A stretch of 64,000 nucleotides of DNA from Lunularia cruciata (taxonomy: Eukaryota; Streptophyta; Marchantiopsida; Lunulariales; Lunulariaceae): contig OX419755.1 of NCBI GenBank assembly GCA_948567375.1, positions 27,533,001 to 27,597,000 of the forward strand, given 5' to 3'. The notes beneath the pieces are model-generated. The model was not told the DNA's origin. It saw only the letters and a list, made by a program, of their open reading frames with translations, and searched no databases. Shown in pieces: positions 1 through 10,689 of this stretch. A program made the position numbers and the translations under genes. Each line of letters opens with the position of its first letter. The stretch's first letter is position 1.

Positions 1-669
1 ACATCAAAGGGTCCTATCCAATTATGGGTGAGTTTAGAAACTTGGGCATCAAGTGGGAGGGGTAGGTTACTAGAGGAGAGTATGACCTTATCACCAATTT
101 GAAAGGTGAGATCACGACAATGGTGGGCTGCAGATTGTTTCTACAGATTCTAAGCAACAAGGAAATGAGATTTGGTTTGTTAGAGGGATTGGGATATAGT
201 GGTCAAGAAGGTGGAAGTATGAGGGACATGAGATGGAGGAGGAGCAAGTAAAGAATCTAGAACAAGTGGATGTTGGCCAAAATTGAGGAAGTAAGGAGAG
301 AATCTTGTGTTTGCTTGTTTGGAAGTATTGTACACAAACTCCATAGTTGCAAGATATTCATCCTAATTGGTATGGTGGATGTTGAGAAAGGCACAAAACA
401 TATCAACCAAGGTATCATTTTCACATTCAATTTGTCCATTAGTTTGAGGATGATAGGCCATGGACAAAGCAAGCTTGGTGCCAAGTATTTGGAAGAGTGC
501 TTGCCAAAGTTTCCCAATGAAGGAGGATTATGATCAAAGATGAGTACTCAAGGCACCCATGATGCTTGAAGACAATGTTAAAGTAGATCTGTGCCAATGT
601 TGGAGCACCTATGATATCAAAGATTCGTGCCAAATGGATTTGCTTACTAAGCTTATCCATAAACACCAC
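1..669 (-). pseudogene. Gypsy integrase core and C-terminal relic
   Basis: Minus-strand frames give the integrase start (a VVFMDKLSKQIH-like stretch, where chromoviruses have VFVDRLSK) at about 600-669. A stretch near 20-110 reads as the GPF region (IGDKV followed by HNWIGPFD). Integrase joins element cDNA to host DNA. The catalytic core between these parts is shifted out of frame and carries stops, so no complete DDE triad can be read. It lies downstream of the zinc-binding part at 858-1166, as in an ordinary pol polyprotein. Orthologous positions in the better preserved copy at 41.1-42.2 kb support the call. Confidence 0.75.
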
Positions 670-857
670 AATTGCTATGTAACCTTACGTTGTCTTGGGC
701 CGGATGTGATGAGATCCAAGCTCACGTGTTCCCATCAAGCAGATGGAATAAGGAGTGGTTGAAGGAGTCTACTTAGTTTCTTGCTGTTGGCCTTGTTGCA
801 ATGATAGCTCTCACACAATTGGACAAACTCTTGAAGATCTCATATCATGTTGGGCCA

Positions 858-1166
858 CTACCATTGCCATTGAAGGGTACCCAAGGTCTTGTCCACACCC
901 ATGTGACCAACAATAGATAAATCATGGGCTTCTTGAAGGCGCATAAGTTGGAGATCACCCTTGACTGGAACATAGATCCGGTCCTCATGGAATAGAAGGC
1001 CTTCCTTGAAGGAGAAGGTGTTGTACTCCTTGTTGCATGCTGCAAGATGACCTTGTACCATTTGAAAGAATGGATCTTGTTGTAGGGTTGTCTTAAACTC
1101 AATTTGGACTTTGGAGTCAATTGGCACTATCATAATTGTTTCCATGATGAGAGGAAGAGACTTCAA
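858..1166 (-). pseudogene. Gypsy integrase zinc-binding (H2C2) relic
   Basis: This minus-strand open stretch of 102 codons contains the HD-x-GHMGVDKTL pattern, the His-His half of the integrase HHCC finger. The preceding hydrophobic DRIYVP segment is also typical of Ty3/gypsy integrase N-termini. The Cys pair is not in the same frame, so the finger is broken. It sits between RNase H and the integrase core of the element. Confidence 0.75.
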
Positions 1167-1179
1167 ATTAAATCATTGT

Positions 1180-1625
1180 GATAGGGCATCAAGGATAACA
1201 TGGAACCTATTGGGTTTGTACTTAAGTTTGATGTCAAACAACTGTAGTTGTTCCTCTCATCGATGCTGCCGACTCTTCATGTGTTCCAAGTGTATTGTTT
1301 GCAACAAAGGCTTGTGATCAATTTGCATGACCACTTGTGTTCCCAAGAGATAATTCTTCCATATCTTGGTGGCATATAACATTCCTAGTTGTTCTTGATC
1401 TTATGCAAAATAATTCCTTTTTGTGGTGTTTAATTGGTGAGATACAAAAGCAATGGGATGTAACCATCTGTTAATTCTTGCTGCAACATGGATCCAATGG
1501 CAAAGTAAGAAGGATAAAAATCAACCACACAAGGTAGTTGAAGGTCAAATGGTTGAAGAATAGGTCTTGAAAACACCATATGTTTTAGCTTCTAGAATAC
1601 TTCTTTTTGCTTGATGGTCCATTGA
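1180..1625 (-). pseudogene. Gypsy RNase H relic
   Basis: On the minus strand the sequence gives an IDHKPL motif followed about 40 residues later by a DALSQ motif, matching the DHKPL...ADALSR end of Ty3/gypsy RNase H. RNase H degrades the RNA strand during reverse transcription. Several stops interrupt the domain. It lies directly after the reverse transcriptase relic. Confidence 0.7.
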
Positions 1626-2584
1626 AAGCTAGAGTTCTTCCCCAAGAGGTTGGTCAATGGTGTAGTCACATGAGTATAGTACTGGATGAACCTTTAATAA
1701 AAACTTGCCAATCCATTAAATTCTCATACTTTTATAGCATCCTTTGGAGTAGGCCAATCAATAATGGCCTTGATTTTCTCCTCTTCCATCTTGATCCCCT
1801 CCAATGAGATCTTGTGGCTCAAGAAGGTAACTTCCTTTTGCCAAAAGGCACACTTTGACTTCTTGCAATAAAACTTCCATTGATATAGTTGTCTTAAGAC
1901 TTCTTGTACATGATTTGCATGCTTTCCCCCATCTGATTATAGATTAGAATGTCATCCAATAACACCACCACATATCAATCCAATAGTGCATCCAACATGC
2001 AATGCATTTGATCCATCAAGACTGTTGAAGCATTAGTGAGCCCAAATGGTAGAATTCTCAATTCAAGAAATAGTCTTTTTCACATCCTCCTATCAATGGG
2101 AATTTTTACAATAGCCACTTGAAGATCCAACTTGGAGAAGTATTGTGCTCCACTCAATTGATCAAGCAAGTCATCAATTTGAGGCAAGGGATATGCATTT
2201 TGCATTGTTTGTTTCTTGAGCCCACGATAGTCAATACAAAAATGAAGTCTTCCATCCTTCTTTGGAATGAATAGTACCGGTGCACCCCCAAGGAGATGTA
2301 CTATGTCATATGAAATCCTTCTCCAACAACTTTGTAAGTGTATTTTGAAGCCCCTCTAACTCCTTTGGTGAGGGCCAATAGATTGGTCTACTCATTGGAG
2401 TACTCCTTGGCAATAATTCAATCTTGAAGGGCATACCATGATCTGAAGGTAATCCTTTTGACAGATCATCCACAAACACATCCACAAACTCTTGAACTAT
2501 TTGATCAACCATTGGTTGATGATACTTTTGATCCTCCTCAGATTCTCTAGGTGCAATTGGCTTGATCCACACTAAAAAACTCAA
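1625..2584 (-). pseudogene. Gypsy reverse transcriptase relic, catalytic LDD retained
   Basis: Minus-strand translation shows the LPP/LPS linker (DDLSKGLPSDHG, about 2440-2480), then a CIDYRGL-like block, PLPQIDDLLDQL, and the catalytic segment VVLLDDILIYN at about 1950-1990. The catalytic LDD is intact although frames change several times on either side. This enzyme copies element RNA into DNA. The 92-codon open stretch at 2306-2584 is the connector ahead of the polymerase fingers. Confidence 0.8.
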
Positions 2585-2764
2585 CTTATCTTCCTCTCAA
2601 GCTTGCTCTATGCCTGCTTTACTAACAAACTTCTCATCTTGGGACTTATCTTCCTTCAAAGCTTGCTCTATGGCTACTGTCTTGACAAACTTCCCGTCTT
2701 GGGACTTATCTTCCTTCAAAGCTTGCTGTATGGTTGCTTTCTTGATAAAATTTTCCATCTTAGG
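2585..2764 (-). repeat. Three 60-bp tandem repeats inside pol
   Basis: Three consecutive 60-bp units begin at 2585, 2645 and 2705 with the shared start CTTATCTTCC. The unit is 20 codons long and reads in frame on the minus strand as a lysine- and glutamine-rich peptide ending ALKEDK. It lies in the protease to reverse transcriptase linker. The later units are more alike than the first. Confidence 0.85.
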
Positions 2765-3220
2765 ATTGACTACTCATAGATATCTTACTCAAAGGTGCCA
2801 AACAACCTAATCAGAAATTCCTAACTTTGTGTTTTACTTGAATTTGTCATTGGTTCCAATCAAATTGAACCTTATGACATTCAAGCCAAGGTAGTCTTAG
2901 AATGATATCATAATGTAGAGATGCCACTACAAACCTCATACACTCTAAATACTCCTTCCCAATCTTGAAGGTAATAGGATGCGAGGTACAAATGAAGAAC
3001 CATTTCTACCATCTGCCATCATCAATCTACTAGCTTGATAGGAATATCTTATTCCTTTGCTAATTGCATAGACATGCAATTCTTTGAACTTCCAGAATCA
3101 ACCAACATATTACAATTATGATCAGATATGTACGTTGTAAGTGAAGCAAACTTGCATAGGTCAAGCCTTCAATCCCATTGGAACTAATCAAGTTCCAAGT
3201 AGGTGGCTCAAAATCTCCTA
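2765..3220 (-). pseudogene. Gypsy aspartic protease relic
   Basis: On the minus strand near 3085 the frame reads LVDSGSSKN, the active-site DSG of retroviral-type aspartic proteases. The enzyme would cleave the gag-pol polyprotein. The surrounding frame is broken and the flap region is not clear. Its place between the gag zinc-knuckle area and the reverse transcriptase fits the element order. Confidence 0.65.
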
Positions 3221-4397
3221 CTAGGATTCCTCATTTTCTTGATCATTCTGCTCCACAACCTCTATTTGGGCAATTTTTCTAGATCCCCAATTCTTGAGTG
3301 GACATTCAACAATATGATGTACAATATATGATATATAATATGACGGCAACAATAAAAGAAATTGCCATTCTATTGTAATTTTTACTAGTTTGCTGCACCA
3401 AGTAGTCTTTATTGGATGCAATCAATCTCCATGGTGTTGGCACCTCCACATGTTTGTAATGTGTTTCTTAGTTTTGTGAAGATCAAGGTCAAGGCCAAGT
3501 TGTTGCAACCAAGGAATCAAAGCGCTCTGCTAGTTGCATGGTTTCTTTCAAGTATTTTGGCTCTTGCAAAGTCACTTCTCATTTGGTTTATGATTTGAAG
3601 CCCCTCAAAAATCAATCTAAAGCGTCACCATCTATTCTATCTATAATTTTCATGATGGTGTTTTGGAATTTCATGATGTAGCTTCTTACATAACCAATCT
3701 ACTTCAACTCTACCAACTTATCTCATGTAGCACATGTGGCATTTATTGCTTGGAATCGTCCAATTATTGCATCTTTGAATTCTTCCCATGTCATGATTGG
3801 TGCAACAAATTTCCTTTCAACTTGCTCCACTCAGAATCACCACCATAGCTTTGTTGCTCTATCCAATTGGCTTGAAGCTAAGAGAATTTGTTTCCGTTCA
3901 TCTTGAGGATTTATAGCCTTGAAATAACATTTGTAGTCAAATACAAAATTCTCTACTATGCCCAAGAGATTCTTGCCATCAAGTACCTTGGGTTTTGGAA
4001 ATCAGATTTGGTTTTCTCCTTCTCAAAATAGTGCTCTCTCTACATACTCTTATCATTGTTGGTCTTGTTCATGTAACAATTGAGTAAGGTACTCGATTTG
4101 TTATTACATAGCAATGGTAACCTTTGGCATTGCCGCCATGGCTACTACTCTATCACACAACCCCCAATTTATCTAATTTATTAACACATAGATGCAATAG
4201 GTCTACTATTCTCTATAAGTTACAACCGGAAGTACCAAGGGTTCCTTGGACAAGGTGATTATATTTAGAAAATTCTGCCCAAAACATGAGGTGATGAACT
4301 ATGTGAAATAATACTTGGGTAGTTCTTGGACACAAAAATCCCAGTGGTTTGGAAAATATGGATTTGGTGGTCCATAAATTTCATCCATCCCAGTCTT
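3221..4397 (-). pseudogene. Gypsy gag relic
   Basis: Between the primer site and the protease the minus strand has only short open stretches, including 66 codons at 3221-3421. The 3250-3360 part is rich in Cys and His codons and sits where the gag zinc knuckle is expected, but a clean CX2CX4HX4C cannot be read. The call rests mainly on position. Confidence 0.5.
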
Positions 4398-4409
4398 GCT
4401 CTAATGCTA
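4398..4409 (-). promoter_or_regulatory. Decayed primer binding site, tRNA-iMet type
   Basis: The minus strand reads TAGCATTAGAGC, which differs from the initiator-Met complement TGGTATCAGAGC by three transitions. It lies one base from a TGTAAAAG that would begin the LTR. Confidence 0.6.
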
Positions 4410-4410
4410 A

Positions 4411-4821
4411 TGTAAAAGACCCAAGAGCAAGGAGAGAAATAGGAGAACGGAAGATCACATTGGGACACTTGAATGAGGGAAACTCAAAATGCCAACATGA
4501 GCTTCAACTTTGCTATTTATAGAGAACATACAAGGTTCTTGAGAAGCTACTCAAGTAGCTTCCTTGATTGCTTTCTTGGAGTGCAAGCCAAGTTAATCGG
4601 GAAGTTTCTCAAGAAGCTTCCTTTTAGAAACTACCTACTTGGCATGCAAGCTAAGCTAGTTGGAAGCTTCTAGAAGCTACCTACTTGGAGTGCAAGCTAA
4701 GCTAGCTAGGAAGTTTCCCAAGGAGTTTCTTGAATACATCTAGAATATTCTAGGCTAGTTTGGCCTATTTGCTACTTTGGTAGCCCTAACTAAGTTCATT
4801 GTTAAACTCTATATTGTTACA
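4411..4821 (-). repeat. Probable 5' LTR of the first gypsy element
   Basis: The segment starts TGTAAAAGACC next to the primer site and could end at GTTACA near 4821, giving an LTR of about 410 bp. The partner LTR is off the window, so the outer end is a guess based on the TG...CA rule. Confidence 0.4.
4545..4735. repeat. Degenerate tandem repeats in the LTR
   Basis: The phrase CTACCTACTTGGAGTGCAAG and near copies recur about every 45-70 bp (near 4575, 4632 and 4680), each followed by a CTAAGCTAG-like block and an AAGTTTC or AAGCTTC block. Confidence 0.6.
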
Positions 4822-5857
4822 CTACTCTTCCAAGTGTGCATCTTAAACTCATACTCCACTAGCCTATGCTCCTAAAGATAAATTTTCTCTTCTCTCTCAA
4901 CTAGATTTTCCTCTAGAGGTGTATACATATGAGTCTCTCTAGGTAGAGTAGGAGCCTCAACTTCCATGGGAGCACTACAATGGGGTGAGTGAGCATGGTA
5001 AGTTCTCTCATGGGCCTCAAATGCAAGAGTCACCTTATGAGAAGAATATGATAGGGGGTGGTCTCTTTGGAAGAATGATGACCTGTACACAAAATCTCCA
5101 CATGATCATGATCAAGTCTATAAACCTAGTTCAAGTCACATGTATCAAGTTCATATCAAAATCCTATCCAAGAAATATTTAGTGAGTCTATCATGCTCCA
5201 TCATAAATACACAAATAAATAAATAATATTCTGATATAGATATATATTGCTCTATATTCAAGTCACTCTCACTCACCACCATAATCATTATGGTCATCAG
5301 GTGCCTCCTCTCTTTCATCCTCATACTCAATGATATAAGCCTCCTCTATCTCTTGTGGGCCATATCCAAGCTCTTCCTCCTCCACCATACCTCTCTCCAT
5401 GAGCAAGTGTGTAAGAACTTGCTCTACATGAGTCACAAAAAAGTGTCTTGTCCTTGAACGGAGAATCTACCTACAAACTACAACTAACTCTACCTCACTA
5501 GCAAATAAAATAAGCTCCACCTAATCATAAAATATAAAGGAAGAGCACTCCAATGTTGCTCTTTACTATCAAAATGACATCCTATGTACTACTCTAGGAT
5601 GCCAAGAGGGAATGAGAATAGAACTTAGCATCTGAAAGAAAGGTCTGATGCAAGGTATGCACAATGTTGTGCTAAATATTTATAAATGTTGTGCTAATAA
5701 TGTGGTCTTTACAAGGAGACCAATCATCAGCCAAACTATGAAGGACTGTCTTCCTCTTGGAGTGCTTTCCCTAAGCAAAAAAAAAGCCTCCCATATCAAT
5801 TCAATATTGAGAACAAACTCTCGCCCTGTAATACTCCCATTGTGAGTATCTTTGTTC
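4822..5857. other. Gene-poor stretch with one small acidic open frame
   Basis: No known domain was found. At 5269-5400 on the minus strand a 43-residue frame begins MERGMVEEEEL and is strongly acidic and tyrosine-bearing. The frame stays open upstream to about 5470. It could be a relic gag or exon fragment. I assign no function. Confidence 0.3.
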
Positions 5858-6533
5858 TGTAACACCCATTTCACATGTGTGGGGTATTTTGATATTTAGC
5901 TTAGTATAACAAGTACTTGAGAGATATTATTTATATAGATTAAGGATGGTTCTACACTAGTCATGATTAACTAAAGTTAGTCATAGCTAGATAGAGGGGA
6001 CCTTACTTTAGAGGAAGTGGAAAAGATGAGCACCACTATTTTGGATTCTAGTAGTGTTGACTTGGTGTTTGGCTTTGAGGAAAGAGTTGAGAAGTCTTGG
6101 GCACGCAAGCCTTTTTGTTTTGGATTCTTCTATAGTCCAAGGATACCCCACATGAAAGAATCCTTGACTTAGTGGTTGGGTCAAGATAAGATCACATGCT
6201 TAGAGGAATATGCCCATGTGGATAGATATTTCTTTATACTTTTTGAATTTACTTGACTTTTTGCCTAGTAACTTGAGTTACTCCAGTAATTAGTAACTTT
6301 GGTGCATAAATATTTCACAAGTATATAAACTAGGGGTGAGGAGGTACTCATCATCCTTCTATTTGCAACTATCTCTCTCTCATTGAGTTCTCTAGTGAGC
6401 AATGTCTTCAGTCTTGGAGTGTTAGCCTTGGAGGAGTATGATGGAGTTGGGATTCCTTGCCTTCTTAGTCTATGGTGCCCTACCATAATACCCATCAGAG
6501 GTTCATCTTGACTGAGAGATAGGCTGGCTCACA
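5858..6533 (+). repeat. Solo LTR of the Tat/Athila-like family, plus orientation
   Basis: The segment starts TGTAACACCCATT and ends GGCTCACA. It aligns along its whole length with the reverse complement of the LTRs at 13482-14168 and 18731-19409. No internal element sequence lies on either side, so it is a solo LTR left by recombination. I see no clear matching 5-bp target duplication. Confidence 0.85.
6322..6328 (+). promoter_or_regulatory. TATA box of the LTR promoter
   Basis: TATATAA lies in CACAAGTATATAAACTAGG. The same context is kept at 58997-59003 and, on the minus strand, in the other family LTRs, so this is the likely core promoter of the family. Confidence 0.6.
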
Positions 6534-6629
6534 ATTCCATGTTTGGGCAAATTTTATAAACAAAGTAACATGCAAATCATAACACAAGAACTTGTTTAGC
6601 CAAACTTACTTTACTTTCTTTGAATGTTT

Positions 6630-7330
6630 TGTGAGCCAACATGTCTATCACTCAGGATGAACCTTTGATGGCAATTAAGATAGCGCACCATGGTTTAAGA
6701 AGGCAAAGAACCCCAACTCCATCACACTCCTCCAAGGCTAGAACTCCAAGGCGCCTCCAAGATTCAAGACATTGCTCACTAGAGAAGTCAATGAGAGAGA
6801 AATAGTTGCAAGTGAAAGGATGATGAGTACTTCCTCACCCTTAGATTATATTTGTGAAATTACATACCACACTTATTAATTACCATAGTAACTCAAGTTA
6901 CTAGGCTAAAAATCATATCAAGTCTAAAAGTTTAAAAGAATATCCAAGCACATGGGAATAATCCCATAGTAGGTGGTCTTATCCTCACCTACCAACTAAG
7001 TCAAGGATTCTTTTACATGAGCTAAATCCTTAGACTATTGAAAAAAAATTGCACCAATAAGGCTTGTATGCCCAAGAGCTCTCAACTCTTTCCTCAAAGT
7101 CAAATAACTAGGAATAATACCAAGTCAATACACTAGACAAAAAAATAATGATGCTCATTCTTTTCCCTTCCTCTAGAATAGTGTCACTTTTATCTTAGCT
7201 AGGACCAACTTTGGCTAATCATGACTAATGTAGAAGCTTAGCTAAACTCCATTTAGATAATATTTCTCCACTACTTGCAATACCAAACTTAATATCCCTA
7301 TGGAGCATACATGCATCAATAGGTGTTATA
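6630..7330 (-). repeat. Solo LTR of the same family, minus orientation
   Basis: On the plus strand it starts TGTGAGCCAAC and ends GGTGTTATA. It matches the 18731-19409 LTR in order along its length but is more diverged, with more A/T substitutions and small indels. It faces the solo LTR at 5858-6533 across a 96-bp spacer with no recognisable content. Confidence 0.85.
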
Positions 7331-8950
7331 GTTCTCACCCATGTGCTTGCAATTTATTGCATGAGATGTTCAACCAATAGACCCTAGAGATATATTAGAA
7401 AAAAAATTTATCAGTAGAAAAACTGTTTTAGAGAAGGTTATATTCCATGATCCCAAATCATTCACTATGCTATACAAACCAATTTGGCTATGAAAACCAC
7501 ATTGTTATGAAAATTGATTGCCAGGTGGTTTACATGGCCCAATAGTAGGAATTGAAATACTATCTTGACATAATTTCATTAAATCACTTACATTGGACCA
7601 TGGATACTCCATCTTGAGAGTGATTTTCAATTCTAGTGCATCCAATTCAATCTCTTGTATTCTCTTTGTTGTTTCCCTTATCTATGTTCTGTCCATCCAA
7701 CACCATTTTACATAAAGCATGTAATCAATCAGGGTATTGAATTTCACTAGTCCTTCTATTGTTTTTCCTCCACGTTGCCCCTTGCCTTCAATCACTACTT
7801 TCTTGTATCCTTGCATTGTTTCTATTTCTAGTTTTATATAAAATTTTGGTTTTTCTCTTTGATTCTTGGTTTCTTGTCTCTAGTTTGCCCAAGTTTTCAT
7901 CTAGTCACAATTACTTGCAGTTTTCTCTTCCTTATATTCTCACTCATTCACCACCAAGTCTCTCACTCAGTTTTGCAAATGTTTGAATGTCTCTTCCTTC
8001 TACTCTCACTCACCACCAACTCTCTCACTCAGGTTTGCAAATGTTTGAATTTTTGGGTCAAATTGAATACCTAAACCGGTCAAATGCATGGATTGAGTTC
8101 CAAAAACTGAAATGTAAGCCAAGTTTCAAACCCTCCAACCTTAACCCTAACCTATGGGTCTATATTATCTCTTTCCTATCTTTGAAACATGCAAACCCTC
8201 CAAAAATCCATCAATCAATGCGCAAACCCTAAGATAAAGTGATAAGAGTGTTTCTTCTCTTGTTACTTGCCAGAGTCTTGGGAGGCTGAAGTTCCTATTG
8301 GGAGTCTTGGGAGGGTAAAATATTGGAGATTGTAATTGTTTTGATGAGGAGGGTGAAGAGTCATCCTCAAATCTTCAAACTTGGTGGATGAGTGAAGATT
8401 CACCCTCAAACATGGTGGATGAAGAATACGACCCTCAAAACCTCAAATAGACTCTTGCTCTATTCTCACATTCTTAACCAATTGACCAATTAATACACTA
8501 TAAACCTATAAAAATCATACTTTAAGCTATAAAGTAAATAAACTAGTATACGAAACATTCCTTTAACAAAGAAAATTAATGATGCAAGCACTAGATTAAC
8601 CAAAATAGGAATACAAAATGTTTCCTTAAGAAAGAAAATCCATAAGGTAGATGCACCAAGGAGAATATTGAGCAAAATAATATATATTAAAGTGAATGCA
8701 CTCAACTTATATAGTATATAGGTAATACAAGTGCAAAAAGATTTCACTTGGTTCCAGAGTCACACATTATTGATGACTCATCACTCACTATTCTCTATAT
8801 GGGATGGGCTTCTACTATTTTCTACATTGGATGGGATTTCATATAAGCTTGGAACCATGCTCATGAGGCTCATGATGCTCCTAATTTCTTTTAATGTTTT
8901 CCCTGGTTTGCCAATTCTATAATTGCCTTTTGAAACCTTTTGGACTTAGC
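7331..8950. other. AT-rich stretch without recognisable genes
   Basis: No domain or gene structure was recognised on either strand. The stretch contains the short tandem repeat at 7924-8055, and imprecise repeats of GTCTTGGGAGG and CATGGTGGATGA around 8275-8420. Confidence 0.6.
7924..8055. repeat. Two-copy 66-bp tandem repeat
   Basis: Units begin TCTCTTCC at 7924 and 7990. Each contains CACCACCAA, TCTCTCACTCAG and ends near TTTGCAAATGTTTGAA. Confidence 0.75.
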
Positions 8951-8959
8951 AGCCCTTTC

Positions 8960-10680
8960 TCTGATTCTCAACTTCTCCATTGTGCAAGTCTCTTTTCATT
9001 CTTGGAATTCAAATTATTTTTCTCTATTTCACTTTGCATTCTCAACTTCTCCATCTTGGAAAGTCTTTGAGATTCAATTTATGCAAGCTTGCATCTCTCC
9101 CTAGCTTTGCTAGTTTATGTTCTCAATTTTGTAACACATGAAAGATCATATGTACATGCAACCACCAGGAATGAGGCAGGAGTATTCAATCAAGAGACCT
9201 TTCTTCTCTTCTTAGATTCACTCTCTTGCCCAAACTCCATCATTCTTACCATTGAGCTCCCCTTTTCTCTCTTGATCTCCTTTTGTGGCTCATGGATTCA
9301 CACATCATAGAGGCTGATATTCTAGATTTGGACATGATGGGGTTGTGCTCTCTACCTTGTGCCTTTATTCATGTTCCTCCTCTTGTTCAATTCTACTCTC
9401 TTTGTGCATGTGCTCAATTCTCCTCTCCTCCTGCAAGTGCTCAAATCTAATATCTCAAGAGTATGGTACATAAGGAACATACTTTGATTCTTGTGTGTTG
9501 GGTTTAGGAAAAAGAATGTAGTAGAATGCAAACCTTCAACAAACTTTCTTGATGCATGTGTGGCTTGGGCATCATGATAGTGCATTGGATGCGCTTGGGG
9601 TTTATGTGTGACTTGGGAAGAAGAGTCTTCTTCCAATATCATCTCTATACAATCATTCTCTACTCTAAGAGTTACAAAAGTAGGCAAGGCAATATTTTCT
9701 CTACAACCTAACAACCTATCCATTCTTGCATAGTGTAGAAAGATATTTTTAAGCTTATCTTCAATAGTGTTTAATCCTTGTCTTTTCTCCTTGTCTATCA
9801 AGCCTTCTCATGTGTATTTGTCTTCCAAATCCAAGCTAATTTTTATGATGCCAGGTAATGGTCCAACTTCTTCATTAATCTCTCTCCATTGATTGACTCA
9901 AGAAAGCCTCTTCCAAAATTTACAAGTTATGTGGCCTTGTAGACAAAGGCCGTGCTATTTTGCACAAGCTTCTTATATGTGATCCTATGGATCTGCTTGA
10001 AATAGTCCGGGTCTTCAAGATAATCAATAAGCTGACTATAATGGTGTTATGCCATTCTAAATCTATCATCATATAACCTTGAAGGAGGAGTCTCAGATTG
10101 AAATAATGATGGCCTTGTGGACACTCTTTTTTCCTACCCAAAAGGTCTTGAAGATAACACCATGTTAAGAAGATCTTGGAATTTGCATGGTAGAACAACA
10201 AGAGAAGTAGCTCTAGTAGAATCTAAAGTGCTGATACATTTTCCCAAAGCTACAAGGGTTCTAGATTGAGAAAGAGTTGTAGAGGGAGAAAGAGGTGACA
10301 AGAGGTGGCTTTTAGAGAGTACTTCAACATGGGTTGCAAGACAAGGAATTTGAGAATCAATAACAATGCTAACTACTTCACTACAATCATAGGGAGGTGG
10401 CTACATATAACTCTTTGACAATTCTAATGGTAAAGGATCAAGAGATTAAAGCTTTTATAAACTCTATTCTTGGATAACAATTCTTCTTTTAGAGGGTCAA
10501 GAGATTCAAGAGAGTGAGAGTTTAGGATCAGAAGCCCATTACCACTAGAGTAGGTTGCACATTCCATCATATCCATCACATCCACCACATTGTATCCAAG
10601 GCCCAATGCTCCAAATTTGCAAATGCCCCAAATTGTAAATATAGACACCAAAAAATAACTTCCTATACTCTTGGTGCCCC
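8960..10680 (-). pseudogene. PIF/Harbinger ORF1-like relic
   Basis: On the minus strand the pieces are an HHYSQ...YLEDP..F.QIH motif near 9985-10060, then a 149-codon open stretch (9352-9801) with LNTIEDKLKNIFLHYARMD, then a Lys/Glu-rich helix (KMEKLRMQSEIEK, near 9030). The same parts recur in order at 20.4-21.4 kb and 34.9-36.2 kb. The last of these lies inside an element with Harbinger inverted repeats and transposase. ORF1 of PIF/Harbinger elements is a Myb/SANT-like DNA-binding partner of the transposase. That role is known for the family and inferred here. Stops and frameshifts are many, and no transposase remains beside this copy. The start is not definable. Confidence 0.55.
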
Positions 10681-10689
10681 TCAACTTTC

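Larger units (their letters stand above)
1..4821 (-). mobile_element. Decayed Ty3/gypsy chromovirus-like retrotransposon, 3' part beyond window
   Basis: Read on the minus strand from right to left, pieces of LTR, tRNA primer site, gag, protease, reverse transcriptase, RNase H and integrase follow in the Ty3/gypsy order. The element runs off the left edge before any chromodomain or 3' LTR is reached. Every domain is broken by stops and frameshifts, and CG is rare, so it is an old methylated copy. I assign it to the chromovirus side from the initiator-Met-type primer site and the integrase style. That placement is inference, because the chromodomain is not in view. Confidence 0.8.
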
